Part shown: in pieces, positions 10,619 through 20,228 of the stretch
How the letters are laid out: every line of letters starts with the position of its first letter
Numbering within the stretch: position 1 is the first letter of the stretch
NCBI RefSeq assembly: GCF_024300645.1
Contig: NZ_CP101291.1
Span: 558,001 to 622,000, forward strand
DNA: 64,000 nucleotides
Direction of reading: 5' to 3'
Origin: Alteromonas sp. LMIT006
GTDB lineage: Bacteria > Pseudomonadota > Gammaproteobacteria > Enterobacterales > Alteromonadaceae
Notes under the pieces: model-generated
Database searches by the model: none
What the model saw: the letters and a program-made list of their open reading frames with translations, nothing else
Told to the model about the DNA's origin: nothing
Translations under genes and position numbers: made by a program

Positions 10619-11734
10619 TTACCCTTCCTTATCTAATCTTACTAGGTTATCACGATGGATGACCTCTTCGCTAATTCGATAGCCTAGTTTTTCTTTGGCT
10701 TGCTCGCTATTGAGTCCTAAACAAAGACTCATTTCGGTATGCGCATACTGACTCAGCCCTTTGGCAACCGGGACTCTATTATAATAAACCGTGACTGCAT
10801 CACCAGCGACAAAAGCACCTTGTACTTTCGTCACCCCAATAGGCAGTAATGACGCACCTCGTTCTAGCAATGCCGAAGCAGCACCTTTATCAATATGCAA
10901 TTCGCCTTTGCTACGCAAAGTATGCTTAAGCCAATGGCTTCGCGCATTTTGCAAACTTGCTTGAGGGATAAATAAGGTGCCTGGATTATTATTTTCAGCC
11001 AGTGCTGTAAAGACTTCACTTTTACGGCCGTTGACGATAAGAGTTTGAATACCCGCTTGCGCACATCGCTTCGCCGCCTGTAACTTGGTTTGCATCCCCC
11101 CTGTCCCAACACTTGTGCCAGCGCCAGAAGCCATTTTTTCAATCTGCGGGGTAATCTCTGGAATCACAGTGAGTAATCGAGCATTTGCATCAGTTCGAGG
11201 ATTGGCGGTGTATAAGCCATCGATATCTGTGCAAATAATACAAGTATCCGCGCCCGCAACCAAGGCTGTGTAGGCGGCTAGGTTGTCATTGTCGCCGACT
11301 TTAAGCTCATTGATCGCCACCGAGTCATTCTCGTTGACAATGGGAATTGCACCGTGCTTAAGCAACTCCCGTAAGGTATTTTGAATATTGACGTACCGCT
11401 CACGATCATACAAATCGTCCATCGTCAGCAAAATTTGTGCACAAGGAGCATCAAAAAAACGCGCCCAATTACTCATCATTTGGGTTTGACCGATGGCGGC
11501 CATGGCTTGCTTTTCTGCAATACTCGGGGTGTGATTCACCGGAATACTGGCACGGCCGGCCGCGACACTGCCAGAGGAAACAATGATGACTTCTTTGCCT
11601 TGTGCCCGAGCGTTAGAAATAAACCCGGCTATGGCTAATAAATACTGTGCTGAACAACCATGCTCGGGCCCATCTGGAGCAATTAACGAACTGCCGACTT
11701 TGACCACTGCACGTTGCCATGAAAATGCTTGCAT
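10619..11734 (-). CDS. proB: Glutamate 5-kinase with PUA domain
   Basis: Phosphorylates glutamate at the gamma-carboxyl group, the committed and proline-inhibited step of proline synthesis. The amino acid kinase domain carries VVKVGSSLI, IIVSSGSVAAGRA, IPIVNENDSVA, VGDNDNLAA and GTGGMQTKLQAAKRCAQAG; a C-terminal PUA domain spans roughly the last 95 residues. I start at MQAFSWQRAVVKVGSS (371 residues, family usual about 367); an upstream in-frame ATG would add 19 residues not seen in homologues. It is the first gene of the proB-proA-eamA-mfs unit. Confidence 0.96.
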   Translation of the reverse strand: MQAFSWQRAVVKVGSSLIAPDGPEHGCSAQYLLAIAGFISNARAQGKEVIIVSSGSVAAGRASIPVNHTPSIAEKQAMAAIGQTQMMSNWARFFDAPCAQILLTMDDLYDRERYVNIQNTLRELLKHGAIPIVNENDSVAINELKVGDNDNLAAYTALVAGADTCIICTDIDGLYTANPRTDANARLLTVIPEITPQIEKMASGAGTSVGTGGMQTKLQAAKRCAQAGIQTLIVNGRKSEVFTALAENNNPGTLFIPQASLQNARSHWLKHTLRSKGELHIDKGAASALLERGASLLPIGVTKVQGAFVAGDAVTVYYNRVPVAKGLSQYAHTEMSLCLGLNSEQAKEKLGYRISEEVIHRDNLVRLDKEG

Positions 11735-11914
11735 AAATGATGAAAAAACATGTTTTGCTGTGTATACAGAATACTGTATTTTGCCTAGCAAACCAACACT
11801 TATGCGCCTTATTTACTAGGTAACGAACCACCTGAATTGAACAGAAAATGACGAGGTTTGTGAGAGAGCAAGAATTTCGTTAAAATATTTCCACTATTTT
11901 TAAGAGAAATAACT

Positions 11915-14356
11915 ATGCAAAGACTGATTTTGAGCGTATTACTGTGCTGTTCGGTAGTCGCGCACGCAACCGTAGTCAAACAAACCAAAGGGGATTTTGA
12001 AGACAAATTCCGTCAACTTGATGAGATTTTACCCACTCCTAATGTCTATCGTAATGCTGCAGGTGAGCCGGGGCATGAATATTGGCAACAACAGGTCGAC
12101 TATGCCATCGCTGCTCGTTTGCTCGAAGACAAGCGTCGCATCGAAGCGACTCAAGATATTGTCTATCACAACAACTCTCCAGATACATTGAAGTATTTGT
12201 GGGTGCAACTGGATCAAAATCGCTTTAAACCCGACTCAATGGCCAACCTGACCACAACCTTTGGGGGGATTGGCACCCGAGGTCCTGCTACGCAAGCCGC
12301 CACCGATTCAGCACCTGCCAAAATATCTTTGGACATGTTGCGTCGTGAGCAGTTTTTGGCTGATGTCGAAGTGGGTTATGATATTTCTCGCGTCGTGGAT
12401 GGTTTCGGTAATCCGCTGCGGTACACCATTGTCGGCACTTTGATGCGCGTGGATTTACCCCAGCCCCTAAAATCTGGCGAAAAAATACGCTTTAGCCTCG
12501 ATTTTGCTTTTAATATAGTGGAAGAAGATGCCGTTTCTGCTCGTTCTGGTTATGAGCACTTTCCAGATGATCCTCGTGAGGGCGGAAATGATATTTTCCT
12601 CCTTGCACAGTGGTTCCCTCGTATGGTGGCTTATACCGATTATGAAGCATGGACCAACAAAGAATTCATCGGTCGAGGTGAATTTACCCTAGAGTTTGGC
12701 GACTACGATGTGTCGTTAACGGTTCCTGCTGATCACATAGTGTCAGCAACCGGGGTTTTACAAAACCCTGACGATGTCTTGACTGATGAACAACAACGTC
12801 GCCTGAAGCAAGCCGAAACGGCTGAACGCATCGTCTTTGTGGTCACACCTGAAGAAGCAATGGAAGCAGAAAAAACCGCTACCACTAAACAAAAAACCTG
12901 GCGTTTTAAAGCCGACAATGTGAGAGATTTTGCCTGGGCATCCTCACGTAAATTTGCTTGGGATGCCAGAGGCTATCGTCAAAATGATCCGGACATGCCA
13001 TTGGTTATGGCGATGTCGTTTTATCCTAAAGAAGGGGGGGAGTTATGGCAAAAATACTCCACCGAATCGATCATTCACACCATGGCTGTGTATGAGCGTT
13101 TTTCTTTTGCTTACCCATACCCGACTGCGCAATCAGTGAATGGCCCAGTGGGAGGTATGGAGTATCCAATGATCACCTTTAACGGTCCTCGTACGACCTT
13201 GCAGGACGATGGTACTCGCACTTACTCTCAAGCAGAAAAGCGCTTTTTGATTGGCGTGGTGATCCACGAAATTGGGCATATTTACTTTCCCATGATCGTA
13301 AATTCAGATGAACGTCAATGGACTTGGATGGACGAAGGTCTAAATAGCTTTTTGGATGGCGTTGCCGGACGTGAGTGGGACCCGAATATTCCTTGGGGAG
13401 TTGAACCTCGTGATATTGTCGATTATATGAAGTCGGAGGTTCAGGTGCCGATCATGACACAATCTGATTCGGTCTTACGCCTTGGCCCCAATGCTTATAC
13501 CAAGCCTGCTGCAGCGTTAAATATCTTACGCGAGACCATTATGGGCCGCGAATTATTTGATTTTGCGTTCAAAGAATTTGCCCAGCGCTGGAAGTTTAAG
13601 CGCCCAACACCTTCGGATTTTTTCCGGACGATGGAAGAAGCGTCCGGCGTGGATCTAGATTGGTTTTGGTATGGTTGGTTTTATACCACTGACCACGTAG
13701 ATATCAGTCTAGATAGCGTTTATCAACTGCGTTTAGACACGCTTGACCCAGACATTGACTTTGCTCGAGAGCGTCAAGCTGAAGCAGATAAGCCGTTGTC
13801 ACTGACCGACGAGCGCAATCGTGCAGAAGGTCGCACATTATGGGTCGAACGCTTCAAAGATATTCGTGATTTTTACGATGATAACGACCGTTTCACTGTG
13901 ACCAATAAAGAGCGCAATGCATATCGTGAATTTTTAGATGGGCTTAAAGACTGGGAACGAGTCGCGCTGGCTCGTGCGTTGGAAGAGGATAAACATTATT
14001 ATGTGTTTGCGTTTTCTAATCTTGGTGGTTTGGTTATGCCAATCATATTGGAGTTAACGTACGCCGACGGTAGTACTGAGCAAGTCCGTATTCCCGCTGA
14101 GATTTGGCGACGCAGTCCCAAAGCGGTCAGCAAGCTGATCATCACTGACAAAACCGTTGTATCCGCCACGGTTGACCCGCGCTGGGAAACGGCCGATGTG
14201 AATGTGCACAACAATCACTACCCACGCCAAATTATCCCGTCGCGCATTGAAGCATATAAGAGCAAAAAACGCAGTGGCAAAGTGTATCGTGACATCATGC
14301 ACGATATTACCACTGAGCTCAAAACCGATGAGCCAGAAACGGAACAACCTGAATGA
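11915..14356 (+). CDS. Secreted M1-family zinc metallopeptidase
   Basis: Large (813 residues) gluzincin of family M1, related to aminopeptidase N but with its own architecture. A signal peptide (residues 1-18, ending VVAHA) sends it to the periplasm or outside. The zinc site is H451-E452-I-G-H455 with E474 exactly 18 residues later in WMDEGLNSF. The substrate-recognition motif is GGMEYPM, a variant of the GxMEN motif, with Y replacing the usual N. The C-terminal half carries a long acidic, charged segment with no recognised domain. It overlaps the next gene by 4 bases (ATGA), so the two products are made together. Confidence 0.88.
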   Translation: MQRLILSVLLCCSVVAHATVVKQTKGDFEDKFRQLDEILPTPNVYRNAAGEPGHEYWQQQVDYAIAARLLEDKRRIEATQDIVYHNNSPDTLKYLWVQLDQNRFKPDSMANLTTTFGGIGTRGPATQAATDSAPAKISLDMLRREQFLADVEVGYDISRVVDGFGNPLRYTIVGTLMRVDLPQPLKSGEKIRFSLDFAFNIVEEDAVSARSGYEHFPDDPREGGNDIFLLAQWFPRMVAYTDYEAWTNKEFIGRGEFTLEFGDYDVSLTVPADHIVSATGVLQNPDDVLTDEQQRRLKQAETAERIVFVVTPEEAMEAEKTATTKQKTWRFKADNVRDFAWASSRKFAWDARGYRQNDPDMPLVMAMSFYPKEGGELWQKYSTESIIHTMAVYERFSFAYPYPTAQSVNGPVGGMEYPMITFNGPRTTLQDDGTRTYSQAEKRFLIGVVIHEIGHIYFPMIVNSDERQWTWMDEGLNSFLDGVAGREWDPNIPWGVEPRDIVDYMKSEVQVPIMTQSDSVLRLGPNAYTKPAAALNILRETIMGRELFDFAFKEFAQRWKFKRPTPSDFFRTMEEASGVDLDWFWYGWFYTTDHVDISLDSVYQLRLDTLDPDIDFARERQAEADKPLSLTDERNRAEGRTLWVERFKDIRDFYDDNDRFTVTNKERNAYREFLDGLKDWERVALARALEEDKHYYVFAFSNLGGLVMPIILELTYADGSTEQVRIPAEIWRRSPKAVSKLIITDKTVVSATVDPRWETADVNVHNNHYPRQIIPSRIEAYKSKKRSGKVYRDIMHDITTELKTDEPETEQPE

Positions 14357-14910
14357 GACTCAACTCTTTTGCTATCTCTTGGCGGATACTGACGTGTGTT
14401 TGCGTCAGTATCTTGTGGCTTGCCATGATGCCAGTGCATGCGCATCAGCAAAAAGCCGGCGTGACCACAGTGTCCCACAACCTCCGGAGCAACCATCTTG
14501 AAGTAGTACATCGCTTATATATGCACGATGCCGAACACGCGGTCAAAACACTGTTTAATAGCGATGCAGATATATTAAAGCAACGTGACACACAACGTCA
14601 GTTTGCTCAGTATGTGACCGAGCGCTTCGGCATGTATACCGATACAAAACCCCTGCCTTTGGTTTTGGTTGGTTACGAAGTGGATGGTCGATTTTTCTAC
14701 GTATATCAAGAAGCGCCGATGCCAAATGATTTGACTGAATTGGATATTCGGCATGAAGTGCTGGTTGATGTGTGGCCGAAACAAAGTAATTTGGTCAACC
14801 TCGAGGGTTTAGAGACGGTCGGTAAATTTGATCAGCAAACCAAATCAGTGCGCTCATTGCAATTTAGCGACAAACGCACTTTATTGAATATTCAACTCAA
14901 ACGACCCTAG
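14353..14910 (+). CDS. DUF6702-family secreted protein
   Basis: Protein of 185 residues with an N-terminal signal or membrane anchor (residues 8-30, ending PVHAHQ). The mature part has the pattern seen in DUF6702 proteins: HQQKAGVTTV, EVVHRLYMHDAEHAV and a middle GYEVDGRFFYVYQE. Function is unknown. Its start overlaps the stop of the M1 peptidase, and pairing of this family with secreted M1 peptidases points to a shared role, perhaps as partner or inhibitor; that is inference. The stop codon overlaps that of the convergent dehydrogenase gene. Confidence 0.7.
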   Translation: MRLNSFAISWRILTCVCVSILWLAMMPVHAHQQKAGVTTVSHNLRSNHLEVVHRLYMHDAEHAVKTLFNSDADILKQRDTQRQFAQYVTERFGMYTDTKPLPLVLVGYEVDGRFFYVYQEAPMPNDLTELDIRHEVLVDVWPKQSNLVNLEGLETVGKFDQQTKSVRSLQFSDKRTLLNIQLKRP

Positions 14911-16352
14911 ACGCGTTTAATGTAATGCGCGGCCGTGTAGTCATATAATCCCTGCGTGCCGCCCTCGCGACCAAACCCGGACTGCTTGATCCCACCAAAC
15001 GGTGCAGCTGCATTGGAAATGACTCCAGTATTAAGACCCAACATGCCATAACGCAAACCGCTGCTCAAACGCTTGATAGAATCTGAATTTTGCGAAAAAG
15101 CGTAGGCTACCAATCCCGCGGTCGTATCATTGGCTAATTTTAGCCAATCCTCTATATCGTCTGATGCCACACTAATAAGTGGATATACTGGCCCAAAAAT
15201 TTCCTGCTGGCAAATATCGTCATCGTGTTTGACATTGGTCAGGACCGTATGATCATAATAAGCACTGCCCGCTCGATATTCTTTCCCGGTGAGTCTTATT
15301 GCCCCTTGTGCTTGAGCATGTTCGACTATGGCTGCGATTTTGCTCGCCGCTTTGGAGTGGATCAGGCTGCCAACTTGTGTTTGTGGATCGTGAGGTTCAC
15401 CTGATTTGAGCTTGCTTAGCGCATGACTCAATTTGTCTGCAAAATCCTGATAGATTGCTTCTGCCACGTATATCCGGTTAGCCGCCACACAGACTTGACC
15501 GGCATTGCGCAATTTGTTTTTAAGCAACTCGCTCACTGCTAAATCGATATCAGCATCACTCAAAACCATAAATGGCGCATTACCACCGAGCTCCATCGAC
15601 ACCCGTTTGAGATGTTGGGCACATTGTACATTGAGCTGTTTGCCCACCGCCGTAGAACCGGTAAAAGTAAATTTGGCAATTCTCGGATCAGAGGTAAGAA
15701 TATGTCCCACCTCCTTAGCATGGTCACTGACAAGCACAGCAAACCAACCTTGTGGCCAACCAGCTTGCGCCATCAACTCAGCAATCGCCAGCGCAGACAA
15801 TGGCGTTAATTCGGATGGCTTCACGATAAATGGACAACCAGCCGCAAGGGCTGCAGAGGCTTTGCGCAAAATCATCGCATTGGGAAAGTTCCACGGTGTG
15901 ATCGCACCCACGACCCCTACGGGACGTTGTTCTACCACAAAACCATCGTGTTGTTCCGGTTCGGCGAGCACATTGGACGCACGTGAATAATAACGCAGAT
16001 AGCTTATGCCATAATGAACTTCAGCTTTGGCATCGCTGATGGTTTTACCGGATTCGTTACTGAGTAACTGTGACAGTGATTCAATCTGTTCTTCGATCAA
16101 GTTAGCTGTCTTCACTAACAGGGATTGCCTATCAGTAAGCGGTAGCGGGTACTTACTTATAGCTTGACTGGCTAACCGTAATGCCGTTTCAATATCACTT
16201 GCCGACGCACTGTGAAGATGCACGATGATTTCATGCGTAACAGGGTTAAAAACGGTAAAATGTTGTTCGGGTATTAACGAGTGGTGTGTCGTAACGTAGT
16301 CATTACCAACAAACGAAGCGGAACCTCGTAAGGTATAAGGCGTGATATTCAT
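14907..16352 (-). CDS. gabD: Aldehyde dehydrogenase, succinate-semialdehyde type
   Basis: NAD(P)-dependent oxidation of an aldehyde, most likely succinate semialdehyde to succinate (GABA and polyamine catabolism). Catalytic residues are N155 (TPWNFPNAM), E254 (MELGGNAPF) and C288 (NAGQVCVAANRIYV). The C-terminal AAPFGGIKQSGFGREGG with LGLNTGVIS just before is the SSADH signature. Length (481) matches GabD. No aminotransferase or GABA permease gene is next to it; instead a GNAT acetyltransferase overlaps its start by 4 bases. The family is certain, the substrate likely. Confidence 0.85.
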   Translation of the reverse strand: MNITPYTLRGSASFVGNDYVTTHHSLIPEQHFTVFNPVTHEIIVHLHSASASDIETALRLASQAISKYPLPLTDRQSLLVKTANLIEEQIESLSQLLSNESGKTISDAKAEVHYGISYLRYYSRASNVLAEPEQHDGFVVEQRPVGVVGAITPWNFPNAMILRKASAALAAGCPFIVKPSELTPLSALAIAELMAQAGWPQGWFAVLVSDHAKEVGHILTSDPRIAKFTFTGSTAVGKQLNVQCAQHLKRVSMELGGNAPFMVLSDADIDLAVSELLKNKLRNAGQVCVAANRIYVAEAIYQDFADKLSHALSKLKSGEPHDPQTQVGSLIHSKAASKIAAIVEHAQAQGAIRLTGKEYRAGSAYYDHTVLTNVKHDDDICQQEIFGPVYPLISVASDDIEDWLKLANDTTAGLVAYAFSQNSDSIKRLSSGLRYGMLGLNTGVISNAAAPFGGIKQSGFGREGGTQGLYDYTAAHYIKRV

Positions 16353-16834
16353 AGGATGATCTCCATTCGAATATCGGCACGTGCATACGGCGTATCTTGC
16401 ATGGGGACTTCCCTAAAACCATGTCGTTCATAAATAGCCAATGCGTTGGTTAAACGTCTATTGGATTCTAAAAATAACGTCTTGGCTCCCATGCGGGTGG
16501 CTGTCACAATGGCTTGTGGGACCAAAAGTGATGCGAGTCCTTGACCTTTGTAAGCTTCAGCGACACCCATTTTGGATAACTCGTACAAGTCATTATTTAT
16601 TTTTAGTACACAACAGGTGACTGCGACGTCATTATTGATACAACCAAATAACACCTCGCCGCCACGTTTTAAGACGTAAGTCTCAGGGTCGCCCAAGGTC
16701 TTTTGGTCTTTGTCTTCCAATACAAAATACTCATTGATCCAAGCGCTGTTGATGTCACTGAAGGCTTGTATGTAAGGTTTGCGCTCATTGGGTCGGATAT
16801 CGCTCAATGCGAGCCAAGTTATCAACGCTTGCAA
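16349..16834 (-). CDS. GNAT-family N-acetyltransferase
   Basis: Acetyl-CoA-dependent acetyltransferase of 161 residues. The core motif A is VAEAYKGQGLASLLVPQAIV (Q/R-x-x-G-x-G/A loop), followed by the usual LESNRRLTNALAIYERHGFRE. It overlaps the downstream dehydrogenase gene by 4 bases, so they are co-translated. The substrate is unknown; the family acetylates amines of small molecules or proteins. Confidence 0.8.
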   Translation of the reverse strand: MQALITWLALSDIRPNERKPYIQAFSDINSAWINEYFVLEDKDQKTLGDPETYVLKRGGEVLFGCINNDVAVTCCVLKINNDLYELSKMGVAEAYKGQGLASLLVPQAIVTATRMGAKTLFLESNRRLTNALAIYERHGFREVPMQDTPYARADIRMEIIL

Positions 16835-16853
16835 AGTCTTTCCTATGTTTTAG

Positions 16854-17156
16854 TTAATATGGTTGCTCCAAGGAAAACGGCATCGCCAGAGGCTGCTGCG
16901 TTTTTGGGGGATTACCAATCATTTCATCATAAGGTGAATCATGCACCATACACGCATCATCGACAATGCATTGATGAAAAAATTCACGGATGTGCTGGGT
17001 GCTGTGAAAGCGTGCAATGTTGTCTTTTGCATCATACACAAATCCAGTCTCTCCAGCGATGGTCACTTTGACAAGGTATACATTCATCTCAAAAGACTGG
17101 ACTTCAAGACGTTCAATGTGTTTTTTTGGGGTAAATTCTGCAAGATAAAACTTCAT
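16854..17156 (-). CDS. Small conserved protein, DUF6482-like
   Basis: A 100-residue protein with one clear feature, a beta-rich core (MNVYLVKVTIAGETGFVYDA) followed by FHSTQHIREFFHQC, which fits the DUF6482 family of small gammaproteobacterial proteins. Function is unknown. I start at MKFYLAEFTPKKH; an in-frame ATG seven codons upstream is also possible. It lies 19 bases upstream of the acetyltransferase gene in the same direction and may head that unit. Confidence 0.6.
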   Translation of the reverse strand: MKFYLAEFTPKKHIERLEVQSFEMNVYLVKVTIAGETGFVYDAKDNIARFHSTQHIREFFHQCIVDDACMVHDSPYDEMIGNPPKTQQPLAMPFSLEQPY

Positions 17157-17337
17157 AAGCTTCGCTGTTCTCGTCACATACTATGTATACCCTTTTAGGT
17201 GCTGAAAAGATCCCGAAAGTGAAAGCTTCCTGAATAATTCACAAAAGTCATAATGCTTATTCCGCTTTTGCGGAACTCAATGTAAGATTTAGATGACTAA
17301 CAAAATAAACTTTCAACCGTATTAAGGATTGTTTGAC

Positions 17338-18237
17338 GTGACAGAGACGAATCAACAAGGTAAACCGTTCCCATCCATTCAGATTGCCATCGCACTGTTG
17401 CTCGTGTTGATTTTAGTCTTTGTGTTCTGGCCTAGCTCAGAGGAAGTAGAGCCCGCTCCAGTGTCGGTACCAGTACCTGTAAAAAAAGTCGATGATATGG
17501 CACCAGCCATCCCTGAAGCAGAGAAGGTAGTAGACGCCGCGCCAGAATTTGTTGCGGAAGAGTTTGTGGAGGTTGCGCCACTGCCCGAAGTTAATGTCGA
17601 AGAGTTAGCTGAGGTCACATCGGAGTTCATCGAGCCTGAGGAAGTGGTGGTCGCCCCCGAACCTTTGGATATTTCGGATCAGGCGGTCAAAGAAACCATC
17701 TTAGCGCTTAGCAAGGTACCCATGCTCACCACCTTAGTCGTGAACGAGGGGATTTTGAGTCGAGTAGTTGCCAGTGTTGTCAATACAGCCCAAGGTGATC
17801 TCCCCGCTAACAACTATTTGTTGAGTGCGCCCAAGGCCGAATTCAGTGTCTACAAACAAGCCAACATGCTCTACATTAATCCGGTTAGTTTTGAGCGCTA
17901 TCGTCCTTATGCTGAAGCCTTTGCACAAATGGAAACGGAAGATATCTTAGCGCTATACGCCAAATATTCCGAACAACTCAACGCTCAATTTGAGGAAATA
18001 TCGACACCTGGTAGTTCGTTCAATGACACACTCATTGAAGCCATCAATCAGCTACTAGATACCCCTGTTGTAAGCTTACCGATTGCAGTTCAAACTGACC
18101 GTGCCATGTATCAATTCGCAAATCCCCAGCTTGAGGCATTGAGTCCTGCGCAAAAACAGTTCTTGCGCATGGGGCCTGAAAATATGCGTTTGGTCATGCG
18201 CAAATTACGCGATTTACGCAGTGCACTACAAAATTAA
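17338..18237 (+). CDS. Membrane-anchored DUF3014 protein
   Basis: Bitopic protein of 299 residues: a short cytoplasmic N-terminus, one membrane helix at about residues 15-32 (IQIAIALLLVLILVFVFW), a Pro/Glu/Val-rich spacer to about residue 110, then the DUF3014 globular domain (VPMLTTLVVNEGILSRVVAS, YNP-like NPVSFERYRPYAEAF). Function is unknown. I prefer the GTG start at 17338 because an AAGGA site lies 9 bases upstream; a TTG three codons earlier directly abuts that site. A short perfect hairpin (TTCCGCTTTTGCGGAA, about 17260-17275) sits in its leader. Confidence 0.75.
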   Translation: MTETNQQGKPFPSIQIAIALLLVLILVFVFWPSSEEVEPAPVSVPVPVKKVDDMAPAIPEAEKVVDAAPEFVAEEFVEVAPLPEVNVEELAEVTSEFIEPEEVVVAPEPLDISDQAVKETILALSKVPMLTTLVVNEGILSRVVASVVNTAQGDLPANNYLLSAPKAEFSVYKQANMLYINPVSFERYRPYAEAFAQMETEDILALYAKYSEQLNAQFEEISTPGSSFNDTLIEAINQLLDTPVVSLPIAVQTDRAMYQFANPQLEALSPAQKQFLRMGPENMRLVMRKLRDLRSALQN

Positions 18238-18322
18238 GCGCATGAGATAAAGATGGATTTTGTCGTTTTTTTTTCGTAGATTGGGCAGATACGATATAAA
18301 ATTAACAAAAAGGAAAATCGTT

Positions 18323-19609
18323 ATGCGTTTCTTAGCCCTTTCACTTCTCGCATGTATAAGTGCGTTGAGCAATGCTGATACAATCATACATGCTGGCACC
18401 ATTATTACTGCCGAAGAGAAGCAAATCCTACAAAATCATTCGATCATTGTGCGCGAAAACAAGATTCATGCCATACGTGAAGGGTTTGTTGAGGCGAATG
18501 ACGGTGATAGGGTCATTGATTTATCTCAACATACTGTCCTGCCCGGCTTAATGGACATGCACACGCATCTCTCTTATCAACATGAAGGCCCCAGCACGTA
18601 CATGCAACGCTTCCAATTAAATGGTGCCGACTATGCCCTGCGCGCCGCTCATTTTGCTGAAAAAACGCTTATGGCCGGTTTTACCACGGTTCGTAATTTG
18701 GGAGATAGCTACAATGAAACCGTAGCGTTGCGCAAAGCCATTGCCCGTGACATGGCTGTGGGTCCTCGTATTTTTACAACTGGCAAATCCATCGCGACCA
18801 CGGGAGGGCATGCGGATCCCACTAACGGCACAACAGACCACATTATGGGTGATCCAGGCCCAAAAGAAGGCGTGGTCAATGGCGTGGCAGATGCTCGAAA
18901 AGCAGTGCGTCAACGCTATAAAGACGGTGCAGACCTCATTAAAATCACCGCAACAGGGGGCGTATTATCCCTTGCAAAAAACGGTCAAAACCCACAGTTT
19001 ATGCAAGACGAACTCAATGCGATCGTTACAACAGCCAAAGATTACGGCATGACGGTCGCGGTGCATGCGCATGGCAAAGAAGGTATGTTGCGCGCGATTA
19101 AAGCAGGAGTTGATTCGATTGAGCACGGTACTTATATGGATGAAGAAATCATGCAAGCAATGGTCGAAGCTGGTACGTTTTATGTGCCGACAGTCATTGC
19201 GGGTAACTTTGTGGCGCAAAAAGCCAAGATCAAAGGCTTCTTCCCTGAAGTGGTTCGTCCTAAAGCTGCAGCGATTGGCCCACTGATTCAAAACACGTTC
19301 GGTAAGGCGTATGCTTATGGCGTTAAGATTGCGTTTGGTACCGATTCGGGGGTTAGTCCACATGGTACCAATGCACAAGAATTTGCACTTATGGTGGAAG
19401 CGGGCATGCCAGCGCATGATGCGATTTTGAGTGCAACCATGCATACCGCTGACCTTCTCAACATTGAAGAGGAACTGGGCTCAATCAGCGAAGGCAAACT
19501 GGCTGATATGATCGCGGTACAAGGCAATCCTCTAGAGGACATCACCGTCTTAGAAAACGTGGCGTTTGTGATGAAAGATGGTCAAGTCTACAAGCACAGT
19601 TTACAGTGA
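18323..19609 (+). CDS. Secreted metal-dependent amidohydrolase (imidazolonepropionase/Xaa-dipeptidase-like)
   Basis: Amidohydrolase-superfamily enzyme of 428 residues with a signal peptide (residues 1-18, ending LSNA). The first metal site is MDMHTHLSY (HxH), the carboxylated lysine is probably that in [13 protein letters not shown], followed by VAVHAHG, the histidine IEHGTYMDE and the aspartate in [10 protein letters not shown]. These, with GGHADPTNG, resemble secreted Xaa-Arg/Xaa-Lys dipeptidases of the group. The substrate is therefore probably an N-acyl amino acid or dipeptide, but this is family-level inference. The ATG chosen has AGGA 7 bases upstream; an earlier in-frame ATG would disrupt the signal peptide. 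Confidence 0.82.
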   Translation: MRFLALSLLACISALSNADTIIHAGTIITAEEKQILQNHSIIVRENKIHAIREGFVEANDGDRVIDLSQHTVLPGLMDMHTHLSYQHEGPSTYMQRFQLNGADYALRAAHFAEKTLMAGFTTVRNLGDSYNETVALRKAIARDMAVGPRIFTTGKSIATTGGHADPTNGTTDHIMGDPGPKEGVVNGVADARKAVRQRYKDGADLIKITATGGVLSLAKNGQNPQFMQDELNAIVTTAKDYGMTVAVHAHGKEGMLRAIKAGVDSIEHGTYMDEEIMQAMVEAGTFYVPTVIAGNFVAQKAKIKGFFPEVVRPKAAAIGPLIQNTFGKAYAYGVKIAFGTDSGVSPHGTNAQEFALMVEAGMPAHDAILSATMHTADLLNIEEELGSISEGKLADMIAVQGNPLEDITVLENVAFVMKDGQVYKHSLQ

Positions 19610-19615
19610 TCACGG

Positions 19616-20200
19616 ATGATCAGAACGCTTAAACGCAAGGTCAAACACTGGGTCGAGTCAGAGCACATGTTGGCGGGGATTGGCGCAGCATCATTTGCCG
19701 AATCCACTGTCGTACCTATCCCCATTGAGACCGTTCTGATCCCAGTGTCGCAATTACGCCGTGATAAAATTTGGCACATTGCCACCGTTGCAACCTTAGG
19801 TTGTATTGTAGGAGCTTTATTAGGCTATGCGATTGGTCTTTGGGTGTTTAACTTGTTTGAATCGCAGATAATCAGTTTATTTGGCGATCAAGCCACGTTT
19901 GATGACATCATGTGGCGCATGAACACAGAAGGCTTTTGGTTTATCGTTCTTGCCGGTATTGCACCGATCCCATTGCAACTTGCGATGATTGCAGCCGGAG
20001 CATCCGGTTATCCATTAGGCTGGTATCTTGTAGCGATCGCGATTTCTCGAGTATTGCGATATTTTGGGATTGCTTGGTTGGTTTTGCGCTTTGGTGATCG
20101 TGCCGAAGCGATGTTGCGTGAATATAAGTGGAAAGCAGTGACGATCTTATCCGGATGCATCGTGATCATCTGGATAGGGCGCACGTATTTATTCAATTAG
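19616..20200 (+). CDS. VTT/DedA-family membrane protein (YqaA-like)
   Basis: Inner-membrane protein of 194 residues with the VTT (SNARE-associated) fold. The re-entrant motifs GAASFAESTVVPIPIETVLIP and FIVLAGIAPIPLQLAMIAAG carry the paired helix-breaking prolines of the family. DedA relatives act as lipid flippases or in proton-motive-force homeostasis. It begins 6 bases after the amidohydrolase stop and likely shares its transcript, without an obvious functional link. Confidence 0.8.
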   Translation: MIRTLKRKVKHWVESEHMLAGIGAASFAESTVVPIPIETVLIPVSQLRRDKIWHIATVATLGCIVGALLGYAIGLWVFNLFESQIISLFGDQATFDDIMWRMNTEGFWFIVLAGIAPIPLQLAMIAAGASGYPLGWYLVAIAISRVLRYFGIAWLVLRFGDRAEAMLREYKWKAVTILSGCIVIIWIGRTYLFN

Positions 20201-20228
20201 ATATAGATAATAACAAAAGGACGACAGA

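Noticed and set aside
17260-17275. Hairpin TTCCGCTTTTGCGGAA as a terminator
   Set aside because: There is no T run on either strand and it lies in the leader of the DUF3014 gene, between divergent genes.
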